Shown here one piece after another: positions 26,339 through 36,310 of a stretch of DNA of 64,000 nucleotides (positions are counted from its first letter, which is position 1; every line of letters begins with the position of its first letter). The DNA lies in assembly GCA_012838225.1 (NCBI GenBank), contig DUPT01000021.1:55049-119048 (forward strand), read 5' to 3'. The position numbers and the translations under genes were made by a program. The notes below the pieces were generated by a model. The model was not told the DNA's origin, did not search any database, and saw nothing but the letters and a program-made list of their open reading frames with translations. Source of the stretch: Tissierellia bacterium (GTDB lineage: Bacteria; Bacillota; Clostridia; Peptostreptococcales; Acidaminobacteraceae).

Positions 26339-27000
26339 TGATCGATGGTATCCTGCGGTGCGAACTCTTTCGACAACTGACTGAAACGCACATTCGCCGC
26401 CTTCTTGAGGAAATTCCGCTGACGAAGGCGGTTTTTCACGAGGGTGAGATCATCTATCAGGAGGGTCAGGTGTGTGACTCGCTGGCCATCATCAATCTCG
26501 GTCAGGTCGATATCTCTCATCTGTTCTCATCCGGTAAGGAGATCCGCTTAGCTCTGCTGGAGGCCGGCGATGTGTTCGGTGAGGCGCTGTTGTTTGGAGA
26601 TAATTCCAAGGTCCCCATCACTCTGAGCGCCGCCGAAACGACCGAGGTCTATTTTATCCACCGGACCAGCCTCCACAATCTGCTGATGCAGGAGCGCCTG
26701 ATCTCGCAAAACTTCTTGACGCTGCTGTCGCATAAGATCTTTCTACTGAATGAACGGGTCCGGCTGTTGGGACTCGACTCGATCCGAAAAAAGGTCGTCT
26801 GGTACCTACTCCAACAGACCGAAGGAGAGGCCATAACGGTTCCGTTCAATCGCGAGGGGATGGCACGTCATTTGGCGGTGCCGCGACCCTCCTTATCACG
26901 AGAGCTGGCCAAATTAAAAGAAGACGGCCTGATCGATTATCAAGGCCGTCAATTCAAGCTGTTGAGTCGGGTCGGACTGGAGGCGGAGCTGAGCGAATAG
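26338..27000 (+). CDS. Crp/Fnr-family transcription regulator
   Basis: A 220-residue regulator with an N-terminal cyclic-nucleotide-binding-type beta barrel (GEIIYQEGQVCDSLAIINLGQVDI ends the first part; GDVFGEALLF follows) and a C-terminal winged helix (REGMARHLAVPRPSLSRELAKLKEDG). No cluster of N-terminal cysteines as in Fnr is visible, so the effector is unknown. GTG start overlapping the previous stop by one base, with GGAGG ten bases upstream. It ends back-to-back with the convergent gene at 27001, with no intergenic base. Confidence 0.9.
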   Translation: MIDGILRCELFRQLTETHIRRLLEEIPLTKAVFHEGEIIYQEGQVCDSLAIINLGQVDISHLFSSGKEIRLALLEAGDVFGEALLFGDNSKVPITLSAAETTEVYFIHRTSLHNLLMQERLISQNFLTLLSHKIFLLNERVRLLGLDSIRKKVVWYLLQQTEGEAITVPFNREGMARHLAVPRPSLSRELAKLKEDGLIDYQGRQFKLLSRVGLEAELSE

Positions 27001-27519
27001 TCAGCGCCTCAGCCGATAGCCGCCGATGACAGGCGTGGTATCACTCATGGTGATAAAGGCCTCATCGGTATGATCCATAATAAACTGTGACACCTCGGGG
27101 ATATCTTTTCGTTTGACGATCACGATCAAAATCTTGCGAGGTCTGATCCGCCCTTTGCCGTCGATTACAGTCACGGCAAAGTTTTTTTCGCGGAGCTCTT
27201 CGGCCAGAGCCAGGCCTTCGGTCTCGGGCACGATGACATCGATCCGGGCATTGCCGAGGCCGATCTTTTCTTCGAGGACCGAGCCGACATAGTTGCCCAG
27301 GGCAAAGCCCAAGGAATAGGCCACGACCTTCCAGGGGTCACTCGTGATATCATCGAGCACGATCGAGACCACGATCAGCCACAGTGCCACCTCAAAAAAG
27401 CCGATGACACTGCCGGCCAGCTTTTGGCCCTTGGTGATCAGCTTTAACCGAACGGTCGTCATCGACAGCTCGATGGTTTTGACAAACACGATCAATAGAT
27501 ACATCACGACACTTGGCAT
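27001..27519 (-). CDS. DUF2179/UPF0316 membrane protein
   Basis: A 172-residue protein with three N-terminal transmembrane helices (FVKTIELSMTTVRLK and VIGFFEVALWLIVV mark the first two) and a C-terminal soluble DUF2179 domain (ITSDPWKVVAYSLGFALGN precedes it; the domain carries FAVTVIDGKGR and TTPVIGGYRLRR). The family is common in Firmicutes but uncharacterised; the C-terminal domain is related to nucleotide or ligand binding folds. The start at 27519 is chosen because AGGAGCAG lies just upstream; longer frames lack a site. Confidence 0.83.
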   Translation of the reverse strand: MPSVVMYLLIVFVKTIELSMTTVRLKLITKGQKLAGSVIGFFEVALWLIVVSIVLDDITSDPWKVVAYSLGFALGNYVGSVLEEKIGLGNARIDVIVPETEGLALAEELREKNFAVTVIDGKGRIRPRKILIVIVKRKDIPEVSQFIMDHTDEAFITMSDTTPVIGGYRLRR

Positions 27520-27555
27520 TTTCTGCTCCTTATAGACTGAGGATAACAATAAGTA

Positions 27556-27584
27556 ATAGTAGTGAATTTGTCGGAAAATGTCAA
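27556..27584 (-). promoter_or_regulatory. Promoter for the DUF2179 gene
   Basis: On the minus strand, TTGACA (27584-27579), 17-bp spacer, TACTAT (27561-27556), 37 bp before the start codon. Confidence 0.8.
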
Positions 27585-27588
27585 TCAC

Positions 27589-27618
27589 TTTACCCAGACT
27601 TAGCCTAAGGGGTATACT
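27589..27618 (+). promoter_or_regulatory. Possible promoter of the peptide-binding lipoprotein gene
   Basis: TTTACC (27589-27594), 18-bp spacer, TATACT (27613-27618), 32 bp before the ATG. Divergent from the DUF2179 promoter; the two -35 regions almost touch, so a shared regulator is possible. Confidence 0.45.
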
Positions 27619-27649
27619 TAAGACCAGTCAGTCTCAGGGAGGAGGTTAT

Positions 27650-29560
27650 ATGAAGCGATTACTATTGGGCTTGCTGATGGTGATGCTCCTGGTGAGCTGT
27701 CACAGCGAGCTTTCCCTAGAAACTGCTGAGCCGACCATTCCAGCGCCGGAAACAGACAGCCCCCGGCCGGAGCTCCCTAAGCGATTGCGCTTTATTGAAA
27801 AATCCGATCCGCCCAGTCTGCATCCCTGGGTCGCCAGTGATGAGCGGAGTTTTTTGCTGCTGGGAAATATCAATTCCGGCCTGTTTGGCATGGATGATCA
27901 TCAAGAGGTGAGCCATGATCTGGTCCGTCTGATGGAGGTATCCGACGATGGCCTAGAGTATACCTTCCATTTAAAGAGGGCCTATTATGTCGATCATACC
28001 GGTCAGCCGGTGGCACCGATCACGGCCCAGGATTTCGTTTATTCCTGGAAGCAGCTGGCTTCGCCTGAGACCGATTCGCCTCATCACGGTCTGCTGGTGA
28101 GTGCCGGCATCAAGGGCACTTCTCAGATCCGGCGACTCCAGGGCATACTCGACCGAGTCGATCGACAGACCAAACAGATAGAAGAGCTGGATATCTCCGA
28201 TTTTCTGGATGATGAGACCGGCAGTGCCCAAGACAAATTTCGCCAACGAAGTCAAGCCCTGCACCAGGTGCTTGATGAGACGCTTGAGGCGGTAGACGAA
28301 GAATACGGCTCCCTCGAGGAGGCCCGCGATCAAATGAGTCAACTGATCGACGAGCTGGGTATTTCAGCCATCGATCACGACACCCTCAGGCTTGAGCTCG
28401 AGCGACCGGTTCCGTTTCTAAAGGAGCTGCTGTGCTTTCCGGCCTTTTATCCGATCAATCAAGCCTTTCACGAGACCTGGGGCGAGCGCTATGCCACCTC
28501 GAAGGAGGCGATGCTCTACAGCGGCCCGTTCTATCTCGATCAGTGGCAGCCAAATGAGCTGTATTCCCTCGATCGAAACCCTGAGTACTGGCAGGCTGAG
28601 CTGGTCGCCCTGGAGGGTGTCGATCTTCGGATCGAGCCCGAGAGTACCAATGAGAGCTTGGTCGAGGCCTATCTAAACGGCGAGATCGACTGGACGTCAC
28701 TGACGGGAGAGAAGATCGAAAAGTACGGCAATCGGCCCGATGCCTGGTACCGGATGGACGCCTCGGTCATCTTTATCGAGATCAATCAATCCTTCTCGGC
28801 CGATCGGCGTTATCGCCGGCTGCTCTCCGATCCTGAGGCCAGAAAAGCCCTCCATATGGCCCTCGATACCAATCGTCTGACCGAGCAGGTGTTGAACAAC
28901 GGCTCCCTGGCGATCGATACCCTCTATCCCAGAAGCTTCCAACAGCTCGACGGACGAGACATCCGAATGCTCGATCCTGACTATTCCGATGGCTACAATC
29001 TCTACGATCCGGAGCAGGCCGAGGCGCTGTGGCAGGCGGCCAAGGAGAGGGCGGGGCTTAGCTGGGTCAATCTCGAGATCGTGGTGGCGGACAGTCCCAA
29101 TTCTGAAAAAGTGTTTGAGTTTCTAAAGAATGAATGGGAGAGACAGCTCTCCGGCACGACGATCGAGCTTCGGCAGACCAGCATCTCCGATAAGCTAAAA
29201 TCAGTCGAGCAGGGGAATTTCCAGCTGGCACTGAGTGCCTGGACACCGGACTATCCGGATATCATGAGCTATGCTGAGCTGTGGACCTCACAAAGCGGAC
29301 ATAATAACACCGGCTTTTCCGATCCGACCTATGATGAGCTGATCAACCGAGCCAAGACGGGGGATCTGGCGGCGCCGGGCAAGGAGATGGAGCGGATGCA
29401 GGTGCTCCTAGAGGCCGAACGGATCCTGCTGGAAGACTATCAGGTGATCCTGCCGCTCTATCAGCGCGGCGCGATCGATCTGTTGAATCCCGGTGTCCGC
29501 AATCTGACTGTCCAGATCGTTGGGCCGAGATTTCAATTCAAGTATGTCGATATCGAATAA
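27650..29560 (+). CDS. Oligopeptide-binding lipoprotein (SBP family 5)
   Basis: A 636-residue extracellular solute-binding protein. The N-terminus is a lipoprotein signal peptide with lipobox LVSC (Cys17). The OppA-type fold is evident from the start KRLRFIEKSDPPSLHPW, the middle YSGPFYLDQW and the later YPDIMSYAELWTS. An extra segment of about 85 residues (about 160-245), very rich in Asp, Glu, Gln and Arg and predicted to be helical or coiled coil, interrupts the usual domain. No permease or ATPase genes are adjacent, so it is an orphan that must use a transporter encoded elsewhere or act as a sensor. ATG at 27650 follows GGAGG. Confidence 0.87.
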   Translation: MKRLLLGLLMVMLLVSCHSELSLETAEPTIPAPETDSPRPELPKRLRFIEKSDPPSLHPWVASDERSFLLLGNINSGLFGMDDHQEVSHDLVRLMEVSDDGLEYTFHLKRAYYVDHTGQPVAPITAQDFVYSWKQLASPETDSPHHGLLVSAGIKGTSQIRRLQGILDRVDRQTKQIEELDISDFLDDETGSAQDKFRQRSQALHQVLDETLEAVDEEYGSLEEARDQMSQLIDELGISAIDHDTLRLELERPVPFLKELLCFPAFYPINQAFHETWGERYATSKEAMLYSGPFYLDQWQPNELYSLDRNPEYWQAELVALEGVDLRIEPESTNESLVEAYLNGEIDWTSLTGEKIEKYGNRPDAWYRMDASVIFIEINQSFSADRRYRRLLSDPEARKALHMALDTNRLTEQVLNNGSLAIDTLYPRSFQQLDGRDIRMLDPDYSDGYNLYDPEQAEALWQAAKERAGLSWVNLEIVVADSPNSEKVFEFLKNEWERQLSGTTIELRQTSISDKLKSVEQGNFQLALSAWTPDYPDIMSYAELWTSQSGHNNTGFSDPTYDELINRAKTGDLAAPGKEMERMQVLLEAERILLEDYQVILPLYQRGAIDLLNPGVRNLTVQIVGPRFQFKYVDIE

Positions 29561-29569
29561 GGAGTAGCA

Positions 29570-29653
29570 ATGAGTAAGAAAATGGTACGGCTGATCGCTC
29601 TGGTGGTCCTGGCGGTCATGATTCTGACCACCATCCTATCGGTCATCCTATGA
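29570..29653 (+). CDS. 27-residue membrane miniprotein, Prli42/DUF4044-like
   Basis: MSKKMVRLIALVVLAVMILT is the start of this protein: a basic N-terminus (SKK..R) and a single transmembrane helix. AAGGAG lies upstream at normal spacing, and the TGA stop overlaps the recX start as ATGA, a translational-coupling arrangement that supports a real gene. The pattern resembles Prli42, the stressosome membrane anchor of Listeria, and other DUF4044 miniproteins. A stressosome role here is inference; no stressosome genes are in the window. Confidence 0.72.
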   Translation: MSKKMVRLIALVVLAVMILTTILSVIL

Positions 29654-30228
29654 TCGAAGCGATCCGCTTTAAGGGCAATCGGGTAGAGATCGATCAAGCG
29701 GGCGAGACAAGGGTGCTGCATGAGCTGATCTATTTTCAGCTGTCACCTGAGATCGGTGACGAGATCGATCTGAGTCGGGCGGTGTTCGATTCACAGGTCG
29801 AGTTTGCCTTCGAGCAGGCGACGGCCTATCTTCTCAGCCGGCTCAAGAGCGCTCAGCAGGTGAAGGACTATCTGGTCAAAAAAGGCTATGAGCCGGAAGT
29901 GGCCGAAAACGCCTGCAATCGTTTGATCGAGCATGGTCTGATCGATGATCAGGAATATGCCCGGATGTATATCGAGTCGTTTCACGGCGAGCGCGGTCAG
30001 CGCTATCTCAAGCAAAAGCTGTGGGAGCGTGGCATTCGTGACGTCGATCTTCCCGAAGAAGACCCCGAGGTCGTTTGGGCCATCTTAGAAAAAAGATGGG
30101 GAAATCAGGGGAAAATGGAGTTAAAACAGCGACAAAAAGCGCAAAACTTCCTGCTTAGTCGCGGTTTTTCCTACGATACAATAAAAAAAGCCTTTCAATT
30201 GTATGAAAACGAGTCAATAGTCGGTTAA
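29650..30228 (+). CDS. recX: Regulatory protein RecX
   Basis: Modulates RecA filament assembly. The 192-residue protein has the three-helix repeats of RecX, with SAQQVKDYLVKKGYE, a central EHGLIDDQEYARMY and a C-terminal SRGFSYDTIKKAF. The N-terminal region of about 50 residues is typical of Firmicute RecX. The start overlaps the miniprotein stop. recA is not in the window. The last codons and stop lie inside the inverted repeat that precedes tig. Confidence 0.9.
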   Translation: MIEAIRFKGNRVEIDQAGETRVLHELIYFQLSPEIGDEIDLSRAVFDSQVEFAFEQATAYLLSRLKSAQQVKDYLVKKGYEPEVAENACNRLIEHGLIDDQEYARMYIESFHGERGQRYLKQKLWERGIRDVDLPEEDPEVVWAILEKRWGNQGKMELKQRQKAQNFLLSRGFSYDTIKKAFQLYENESIVG

Positions 30229-30248
30229 AACCGTTTACATAACCGACT
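30219..30248. repeat. Inverted repeat around the tig promoter -35
   Basis: AGTCGGTTA (30219-30227) and TAACCGACT (30240-30248) form perfect 9-bp arms with 12 bp between. A nested palindrome CGGTT-AA-AACCG lies at 30222-30233. The arms flank the -35 box, and no T-run follows, so an operator is more likely than a terminator. Confidence 0.6.
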
Positions 30249-30262
30249 GTTTAGGGTATTAT
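30234..30262 (+). promoter_or_regulatory. Promoter of the tig-clpP-clpX-lon-engB-ppi operon
   Basis: TTTACA (30234-30239), 17-bp spacer, TATTAT (30257-30262), 33 bp before the tig TTG. No CIRCE (TTAGCACTC-N9-GAGTGCTAA) or CtsR heptad was seen. Confidence 0.75.
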
Positions 30263-30295
30263 ATAGTTCTGTAGAGATAATATTTGGAGGAACAA

Positions 30296-31567
30296 TTGGA
30301 ATATAACATTCGCAGTAAAGAAAACAGCCATATCATCATCGATTACAGTCTGGACATGACTGAATTCGAACCCTATATCGAACAGGCCTATCAAAAGAAC
30401 AAGGGCCAATACGCCATTGCCGGTTTTCGAAAGGGCAAGGTCCCGCGCCGCATCCTGGAGAGCCACTACGGCAAGGAGTTGTTCTATGATGACGCCTTCA
30501 ATCTGATGCTGCCTGATCACTATGATCGGTCGATCAAGGAACTGGAGCTTGAGCCGGTGGCTCAGCCGACCTTCGATCTTGAGCAGCTCGATGACGAGGG
30601 CATCAAGTACTACGCCAATGTCGTCGTCCGCCCCGAGGTCACCCTGGGCCAATACAAAGACTTTGACATCGAAGCGCCCTCGACTGAGGTGACGGAGGAA
30701 GACATCCAGCAAGCGATCGATCTCGAGCGCGAGAAAAACGCTCGGATGAAGACGATCGATGATCGTGAGACCAAAGACGGTGATGTCGTTACGATCGATT
30801 TTGTCGGCCGGGTCGACGGTGAAGCGTTTGACGGCGGCAGCGGCGAAGGCTTCGATCTGACGCTGGGCTCCGGCAGCTTTATCCCGGGCTTTGAAGATCA
30901 GCTGATCGGTAGAAGCATCGGCGATGAGGTCCAGGTCGAGGTCACCTTCCCGGAAAACTATCCCGAGGAGCTGGCCTCCAAAGACGCCGTGTTCGATGTG
31001 ACGATCCACGCCATCTCGGAGAAGGAACTGCCCGAGCTGGATGATGATTTCGTGATGGATATCTCGGAGTTCGACACGGTCGATGAATACAAGCAATCCG
31101 TCAGTGAAAAACTGAAGCAGGACAAAGAGGACTACGCCAAGACCTTTGTCCAAAACGAATCCTTCAACCGGGCCATCGAAGCGATGGAGGTTGATATCCC
31201 GCGGGAGATGATCGATAGTGAGCTGGAGAATATGCTTCATGATTTCGAGCATCAACTGAGCCATCAGGGTCTGGACCTGGCCAAGTATTATGAATTCACC
31301 TCGCAAACGGAGGATCAGCTCAAGGAGCAGATGGAGCCGGAAGCGATCAACCGCCTCAAGGGCTCGCTGTTATTTGAAGCTGTCATCGAAGCCGAGGGCA
31401 TCGAAGTGACTGAGGAAGAGATCGAAGCTGAGATCGATCGGATGGTCGAAGAGACCCAATACGATCGGGAACAACTCAAGCAGATCTATTCGCAGGATGA
31501 CTTCTACTACCTGAAGCAGAACCTAAGTCTGCGTAAGGCGACGCAAGTTGTCGGCGGTCAGGTATGA
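30296..31567 (+). CDS. tig: Trigger factor (ribosome-associated chaperone)
   Basis: Binds nascent chains at the ribosome exit. The 423-residue protein has the N-terminal ribosome-binding domain with GFRKGKVPR at about residue 43, a central FKBP-type PPIase domain ([20 protein letters not shown]) and a long helical C-terminal domain. TTG at 30296 is chosen because GGAGG at 30286-30290 is then correctly spaced and the protein begins MEYN as family members do. Its stop overlaps the clpP start (ATGA). Confidence 0.96.
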   Translation: MEYNIRSKENSHIIIDYSLDMTEFEPYIEQAYQKNKGQYAIAGFRKGKVPRRILESHYGKELFYDDAFNLMLPDHYDRSIKELELEPVAQPTFDLEQLDDEGIKYYANVVVRPEVTLGQYKDFDIEAPSTEVTEEDIQQAIDLEREKNARMKTIDDRETKDGDVVTIDFVGRVDGEAFDGGSGEGFDLTLGSGSFIPGFEDQLIGRSIGDEVQVEVTFPENYPEELASKDAVFDVTIHAISEKELPELDDDFVMDISEFDTVDEYKQSVSEKLKQDKEDYAKTFVQNESFNRAIEAMEVDIPREMIDSELENMLHDFEHQLSHQGLDLAKYYEFTSQTEDQLKEQMEPEAINRLKGSLLFEAVIEAEGIEVTEEEIEAEIDRMVEETQYDREQLKQIYSQDDFYYLKQNLSLRKATQVVGGQV

Positions 31568-32148
31568 CACTGATCCCCTATGTGATTGAAAACACCCCAC
31601 GCGGTGAGAGGAGCTATGATATCTATTCCCGGCTCCTCAAGGACCGCATCATTTTCCTATCGGGTGAGATCAATGACGCCTTGGCCAATTCGATCATTGC
31701 TCAAATGCTTTTTTTGGAGATGGAGGATCCCAAGTCGGATATCCATTTGTACATCAACAGTCCCGGTGGCGTCATGTCAGCGGGATTTGCTATCCATGAC
31801 ACCATGCAGTTTATCCGGAGCGATGTCTCGACCATCTGTGTCGGACTGGCGGCCTCGATGGCGTCGTTTTTACTCGCCAGCGGTGCCAAGGGCAAGCGCT
31901 TCGCACTTAAGAACAGTGAGGTCCTGATCCATCAGCCGCTCGGCGGTATGTCGGGTCAGGCGGAGGATCTGAGGATCCATGCGGAGCATATTCTGGAATC
32001 ACGCTCCAGGATCAATCGATTGTATGCCGATTATACCGGTCAATCGATCGAGAAAATCGAACGCGACACCGACCGCGATACCATTATGCGGGCCGAAGCG
32101 GCCAAAGCCTATGGCATCGTGGACGAGGTCTTAGATAAGAGGAAGTAA
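31564..32148 (+). CDS. clpP: ATP-dependent Clp protease proteolytic subunit
   Basis: Serine protease chamber used with ClpX. The 194-residue protein has the catalytic triad Ser98 (AASMAS), His123 (LIHQPLGG) and Asp168 (RDTDRD). The N-terminal [19 protein letters not shown] is the usual short axial-loop region. It overlaps the tig stop by 4 bases, and clpX begins right after its stop. Confidence 0.97.
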   Translation: MTLIPYVIENTPRGERSYDIYSRLLKDRIIFLSGEINDALANSIIAQMLFLEMEDPKSDIHLYINSPGGVMSAGFAIHDTMQFIRSDVSTICVGLAASMASFLLASGAKGKRFALKNSEVLIHQPLGGMSGQAEDLRIHAEHILESRSRINRLYADYTGQSIEKIERDTDRDTIMRAEAAKAYGIVDEVLDKRK

Positions 32149-33369
32149 ATGAAAAAACAGGAACACCGCTGTTCCTTCTGTGGCAAACGCCAATCAGAGG
32201 TGCCAAAGCTTGTCACGAGTGACTACGCCGCCATCTGCAGCGATTGCCTGGAGATCTGTCTTGAGATCGTCGAAGACGAGCTGCCCGAGCTGCCGCTTCC
32301 GATCGAGCTCGAGAAGGTGGCGACACCCAGTGAGATCAAAGCCTTTCTAGATCAATACGTCATCGGTCAAGATCACGCCAAAAAGGTCTTGTCGGTGGCG
32401 GTCTATAATCACTACAAACGCATCCAGACCCAAGGCAAGGATCTGGACATCGACAAGAGCAATATCCTGCTGCTGGGGCCGACGGGCTCGGGCAAGACCT
32501 TTTTAGCCCAGACCCTGGCGAAAATGCTGCAGGTGCCGTTTGCGATCGCCGATGCCACCAGCCTGACCGAGGCCGGCTATGTCGGTGAGGATGTCGAGAA
32601 TATCGTCTTGAAGCTATTACAGGCGGCTGATTTTGACATTGAACGGGCCCAGATGGGCATCATCTATATCGATGAGATCGATAAGATCTCGCGTAAGAGC
32701 GAGAATGTCTCGATCACCCGCGATGTCAGCGGCGAAGGCGTTCAGCAGGCCCTGCTCAAAATGATCGAGGGCACCATCACCAATGTGCCGCCCCAGGGCG
32801 GCCGCAAGCACCCTCACCAGGAGTTCATTCCGGTCGATACGACCAATATCTTGTTCATCCTGGGGGGAGCCTTTGAGGGTCTCGATAAGATCATCACTCG
32901 CCGGATCGGTAAGAAGCAGCTGGGCTTTCATGCCGCTCCGACGCCGGTCGAGACACAGGTCGGAGAGACCCTGGCTCAGATCGAGTCGCAGGATCTGTTG
33001 GACTATGGGTTGATCCCTGAGTTCATCGGCCGGGTACCGGTGATCGCGACCCTGCATGAGCTCGATGAAGAAGCCCTAAAAACCATCCTGACCGAGCCCA
33101 AAAACGCGCTGACCAAGCAGTACCAAAAGCTGCTCTCGCTCGATGATATCGAGCTGAAATTCGACCCGGTCGCCCTGGAGATGATCGCCTCACAGGCCCT
33201 GACCAAAAAGACCGGTGCCCGCGGCCTGAAGAACATCATGGAGCAGGTGATGCTCGATACGATGTATGAGCTGCCCGGGGCAAAGAAGAAACCCAAAACC
33301 AAGACCATCACTCAAAAAATGGTGGCTGATATTCTGGGACAGGATGCCCAGCTCAAGAAAACATCCTAG
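32149..33369 (+). CDS. clpX: ATP-dependent Clp protease ATPase subunit ClpX
   Basis: Unfolds substrates for ClpP. The 406-residue protein has the N-terminal C4 zinc-binding domain (Cys8, Cys11, Cys30, Cys33), Walker A GPTGSGKT, Walker [11 protein letters not shown] and the AAA+ small domain with [11 protein letters not shown]. It starts immediately after the clpP stop, with AAGAGGAAG as ribosome site. Confidence 0.97.
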   Translation: MKKQEHRCSFCGKRQSEVPKLVTSDYAAICSDCLEICLEIVEDELPELPLPIELEKVATPSEIKAFLDQYVIGQDHAKKVLSVAVYNHYKRIQTQGKDLDIDKSNILLLGPTGSGKTFLAQTLAKMLQVPFAIADATSLTEAGYVGEDVENIVLKLLQAADFDIERAQMGIIYIDEIDKISRKSENVSITRDVSGEGVQQALLKMIEGTITNVPPQGGRKHPHQEFIPVDTTNILFILGGAFEGLDKIITRRIGKKQLGFHAAPTPVETQVGETLAQIESQDLLDYGLIPEFIGRVPVIATLHELDEEALKTILTEPKNALTKQYQKLLSLDDIELKFDPVALEMIASQALTKKTGARGLKNIMEQVMLDTMYELPGAKKKPKTKTITQKMVADILGQDAQLKKTS

Positions 33370-33378
33370 GAGAAGACA

Positions 33379-35703
33379 ATGGATAAGAAATCAATTCCCC
33401 TGATACCATTGCGCGGGCTGATCATCTTCCCCAATATGGTATTGTATTTTGATGTCGGACGGGAAAAGTCGATCCAAGCCCTCGAAGAAGCCATGCTGCG
33501 CGACCAATTGGTCTTTTTGACGACTCAGCGTGATCTGGAGGTGGAGGATCCGTCCCCGAGCGACTTCTATCAGATCGGAACGATCGCTAAGATCAAGCAG
33601 ATGCTCAAGCTCCCCGGGGATGCCATTCGCGTCCTGGTCGAGGGGCAGACCCGATCCAAGGTCGAAAGCTTTGTCCGCACCCATGACTATTTCGATGTCC
33701 ACTACGAAGAGCTTGACGGCGAGGTCGATGAAGCCGATATCGAGGCCATCGCACTCGTTCGGACCATCAAAGAGACCTTCCAGAAGTATTCGAGTGTCTC
33801 GAATAAGATCCCGCCCGAGGTGGTGCTGTCGCTGCAAAATATCGATGATCCCGGTCGCTTCAGCGATCTGATCGCGCCGCAGCTCGGCATCAGCATCGAT
33901 AAAAAACAAGAGCTCCTGGAAGCGGTCGATATCAAGGACCGCCTAAGAAAGGTCTATGAGCTGCTGTTACAGGAGATCGAGATCGTTGAGATCGAGCAAG
34001 ACATCAATGAGAAGGTCAAAAACCAGATCAATAAGCTGCAAAAGGAATACTTCCTGCGCGAGCAAATGAAGGTCATCCAGCAGGAGCTCGGTGAGGACGA
34101 TGAACCCTCGAGCGATGCGGATAAATTCATGGAGCGCCTCAACAGTCTGAGACTGCGAAAAGATGTCCATGAAAAACTGGAAAAAGAGATCAAGAAGTTT
34201 TCTCGGATGAATCCGTCGAGTCCTGATTCGATGGTGACCAGAAACTATGTCGAGTGGATCCTCGATCTGCCGTGGAATAAGTCCACCAAGGATCGGATCG
34301 ATCTGCCGCATGCCAGAAAGATCCTGGATGAGGACCACTACGGTCTGGATAAGGTCAAGGAGCGGGTGATCGAATACCTGGCCATCCGCAAGCTGACCAA
34401 TTCCCTCAAAGGTCCCATCATCTGTCTGGTCGGCCCTCCCGGAGTCGGTAAGACCTCGATCGCCAGCTCGATCGCCCGGGCGCTCAACCGCAAATTCATT
34501 CGGATGAGCCTTGGCGGTGTCCGAGATGAGGCCGAGATCCGGGGCCATAGACGAACGTATATCGGGGCGATCCCGGGCCGAATCATGACCAGTATCAAGG
34601 AAGTCAAATCGAAGAACCCGCTGTTCCTATTCGATGAGATCGATAAGCTGTCGTCTGATTTTCGGGGAGATCCGGCCTCGGCACTCCTCGAGGTGCTGGA
34701 TCCGGAGCAGAACAAAACCTTCCAGGACCACTACCTGGAGGTACCGTTCGATCTCTCGAAGGTGATGTTCCTGACGACCGCCAATACGACCCAAACCATC
34801 CCCCGACCGCTGTTGGATCGGATGGAGGTGATCGAGATCACCGGCTATACGGTGTTTGAAAAAGAAGAGATCGCCCGCCGCCATCTGCTGCCCAAGCAGC
34901 TCAAAGAAAACGGCCTAGAGGACTACGATGTCACGATCTCAAAAGAAGCGTTGCTGACGATCATCGAGGGCTATACCCGTGAGAGCGGGGTGCGTGAGCT
35001 GGAGCGTAAGCTGGCTCAGGTCCTGCGAAAGGTCGCGGCCATCATCGTCGAAGAAGGTAAAAAGAGCTTCTCGGTCACGAAGAAAAACCTTGAGAGCTTC
35101 CTGGGACCGATCAAGTATCGTCAGGATGAGCGCGACGAAGAAAACCACGTCGGGATCGCGACCGGTCTGGCCTGGACCAGTGTCGGCGGCGAGACCCTGA
35201 AGGTCGAAGTCAATCTGATGAAGGGCAAGGGCGGACTGTCACTGACCGGTCAGCTCGGGGATGTCATGAAGGAATCGGCTCAAGCCGGCCTCAGCTATAT
35301 CCGAGCGGCCGCCGATAAGTTCGGGGTCACCGCCGATGTATTTAAAGACAACGATATCCACGTCCACGTGCCTGAGGGAGCCATTCCAAAGGACGGCCCC
35401 TCGGCCGGTATCACGATGGCGACCGCGATGACGAGCGCCTTGACCGGTAAGCCTGTCCGATCGAATGTCGCCATGACGGGCGAGATCACCCTGCGGGGCA
35501 GAGTCCTGCCGATCGGCGGACTGAAAGAAAAGATCCTCGCCGCGTCACGCTATGGGATCGATACCGTCATCATCCCGGCAGACAATGAGTCGGATCTGGC
35601 GGATATTCCGAAGCAAGTCCTAAAGGGCATCACGGTCCATCCGGTCAAATCGATGGATGAGGTGCTGGAATTGGTATTGATCGATGAAGATCAGGCAGCT
35701 TGA
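33379..35703 (+). CDS. lon: ATP-dependent protease Lon
   Basis: AAA+ serine protease for misfolded and regulatory proteins. The 774-residue protein has an N-terminal substrate domain, Walker [10 protein letters not shown], Walker [10 protein letters not shown] and a C-terminal protease domain with Ser675 (PKDGPSAG) and Lys718 (GLKEKI), 43 residues apart as in E. coli Lon. It lies 9 bp after clpX, and engB starts within its last codons. Confidence 0.97.
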   Translation: MDKKSIPLIPLRGLIIFPNMVLYFDVGREKSIQALEEAMLRDQLVFLTTQRDLEVEDPSPSDFYQIGTIAKIKQMLKLPGDAIRVLVEGQTRSKVESFVRTHDYFDVHYEELDGEVDEADIEAIALVRTIKETFQKYSSVSNKIPPEVVLSLQNIDDPGRFSDLIAPQLGISIDKKQELLEAVDIKDRLRKVYELLLQEIEIVEIEQDINEKVKNQINKLQKEYFLREQMKVIQQELGEDDEPSSDADKFMERLNSLRLRKDVHEKLEKEIKKFSRMNPSSPDSMVTRNYVEWILDLPWNKSTKDRIDLPHARKILDEDHYGLDKVKERVIEYLAIRKLTNSLKGPIICLVGPPGVGKTSIASSIARALNRKFIRMSLGGVRDEAEIRGHRRTYIGAIPGRIMTSIKEVKSKNPLFLFDEIDKLSSDFRGDPASALLEVLDPEQNKTFQDHYLEVPFDLSKVMFLTTANTTQTIPRPLLDRMEVIEITGYTVFEKEEIARRHLLPKQLKENGLEDYDVTISKEALLTIIEGYTRESGVRELERKLAQVLRKVAAIIVEEGKKSFSVTKKNLESFLGPIKYRQDERDEENHVGIATGLAWTSVGGETLKVEVNLMKGKGGLSLTGQLGDVMKESAQAGLSYIRAAADKFGVTADVFKDNDIHVHVPEGAIPKDGPSAGITMATAMTSALTGKPVRSNVAMTGEITLRGRVLPIGGLKEKILAASRYGIDTVIIPADNESDLADIPKQVLKGITVHPVKSMDEVLELVLIDEDQAA

Positions 35704-36310
35704 TTTTCTGGGATCAGCCATCGGCGAGGAGCAGTTCCCGCCGGCTGATCTGCCGGAGATCGCGCTGGCCGGACGAAGCAATGTCGGCAAGAGTTCACTC
35801 CTGAACATGCTGACCAATCGCAAGAACTTTGCCCGGACGTCCTCGACGCCCGGTAAGACCCAAATGATCAATTTCTATGAGGTCAACGGGCAGTTTCGAT
35901 TTGTCGACCTGCCCGGCTATGGCTATGCCAAGGTGGCCAAATCTAAAAAGGCCGCCTGGGCGGCCTTTATCAACCACTACCTGGAGGTCCGGGAGAACCT
36001 GATCGATGTCTTTTTATTGGTCGATGCCCGCCACGCACCAAGTGAAGACGATAAGCTGATGTATCGCTATATCATCGAACGAGGCTTTAGCGGCACGGTC
36101 GTCATGACCAAGACCGACAAGCTCAAGCAGTCGGAGCTGGCCAAGCAAAGACGCCTGATCGAGCAGCAGCTTCAGACCCAGGGGCGAGCGGTGTTTGCCA
36201 CCAGCGCCTCCAAGACCAAGGGCAAGTATCCCTTCTGGGACTACCTCAATCAACTCTTTGCCAGTCACGGACTGGATATAAAAATGGAACGCCAACAGGA
36301 GGAAAAATGA
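35684..36310 (+). CDS. engB: Ribosome biogenesis GTPase EngB/YsxC
   Basis: Essential GTPase of large-subunit assembly. The 208-residue protein has G1 [10 protein letters not shown], switch region [12 protein letters not shown]3 [10 protein letters not shown]4 TKTDKL and G5 TSASK. It overlaps lon by 20 bp and has only a weak ribosome site, so it probably depends on coupling to lon. lon-engB is a conserved Firmicute pair. Confidence 0.96.
   Translation: MKIRQLDFLGSAIGEEQFPPADLPEIALAGRSNVGKSSLLNMLTNRKNFARTSSTPGKTQMINFYEVNGQFRFVDLPGYGYAKVAKSKKAAWAAFINHYLEVRENLIDVFLLVDARHAPSEDDKLMYRYIIERGFSGTVVMTKTDKLKQSELAKQRRLIEQQLQTQGRAVFATSASKTKGKYPFWDYLNQLFASHGLDIKMERQQEEK

Noticed and set aside
30251..31306. 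351-codon minus-strand frame opposite tig
   Set aside because: Runs fully antisense to trigger factor, including across its promoter; no homology or start signals.
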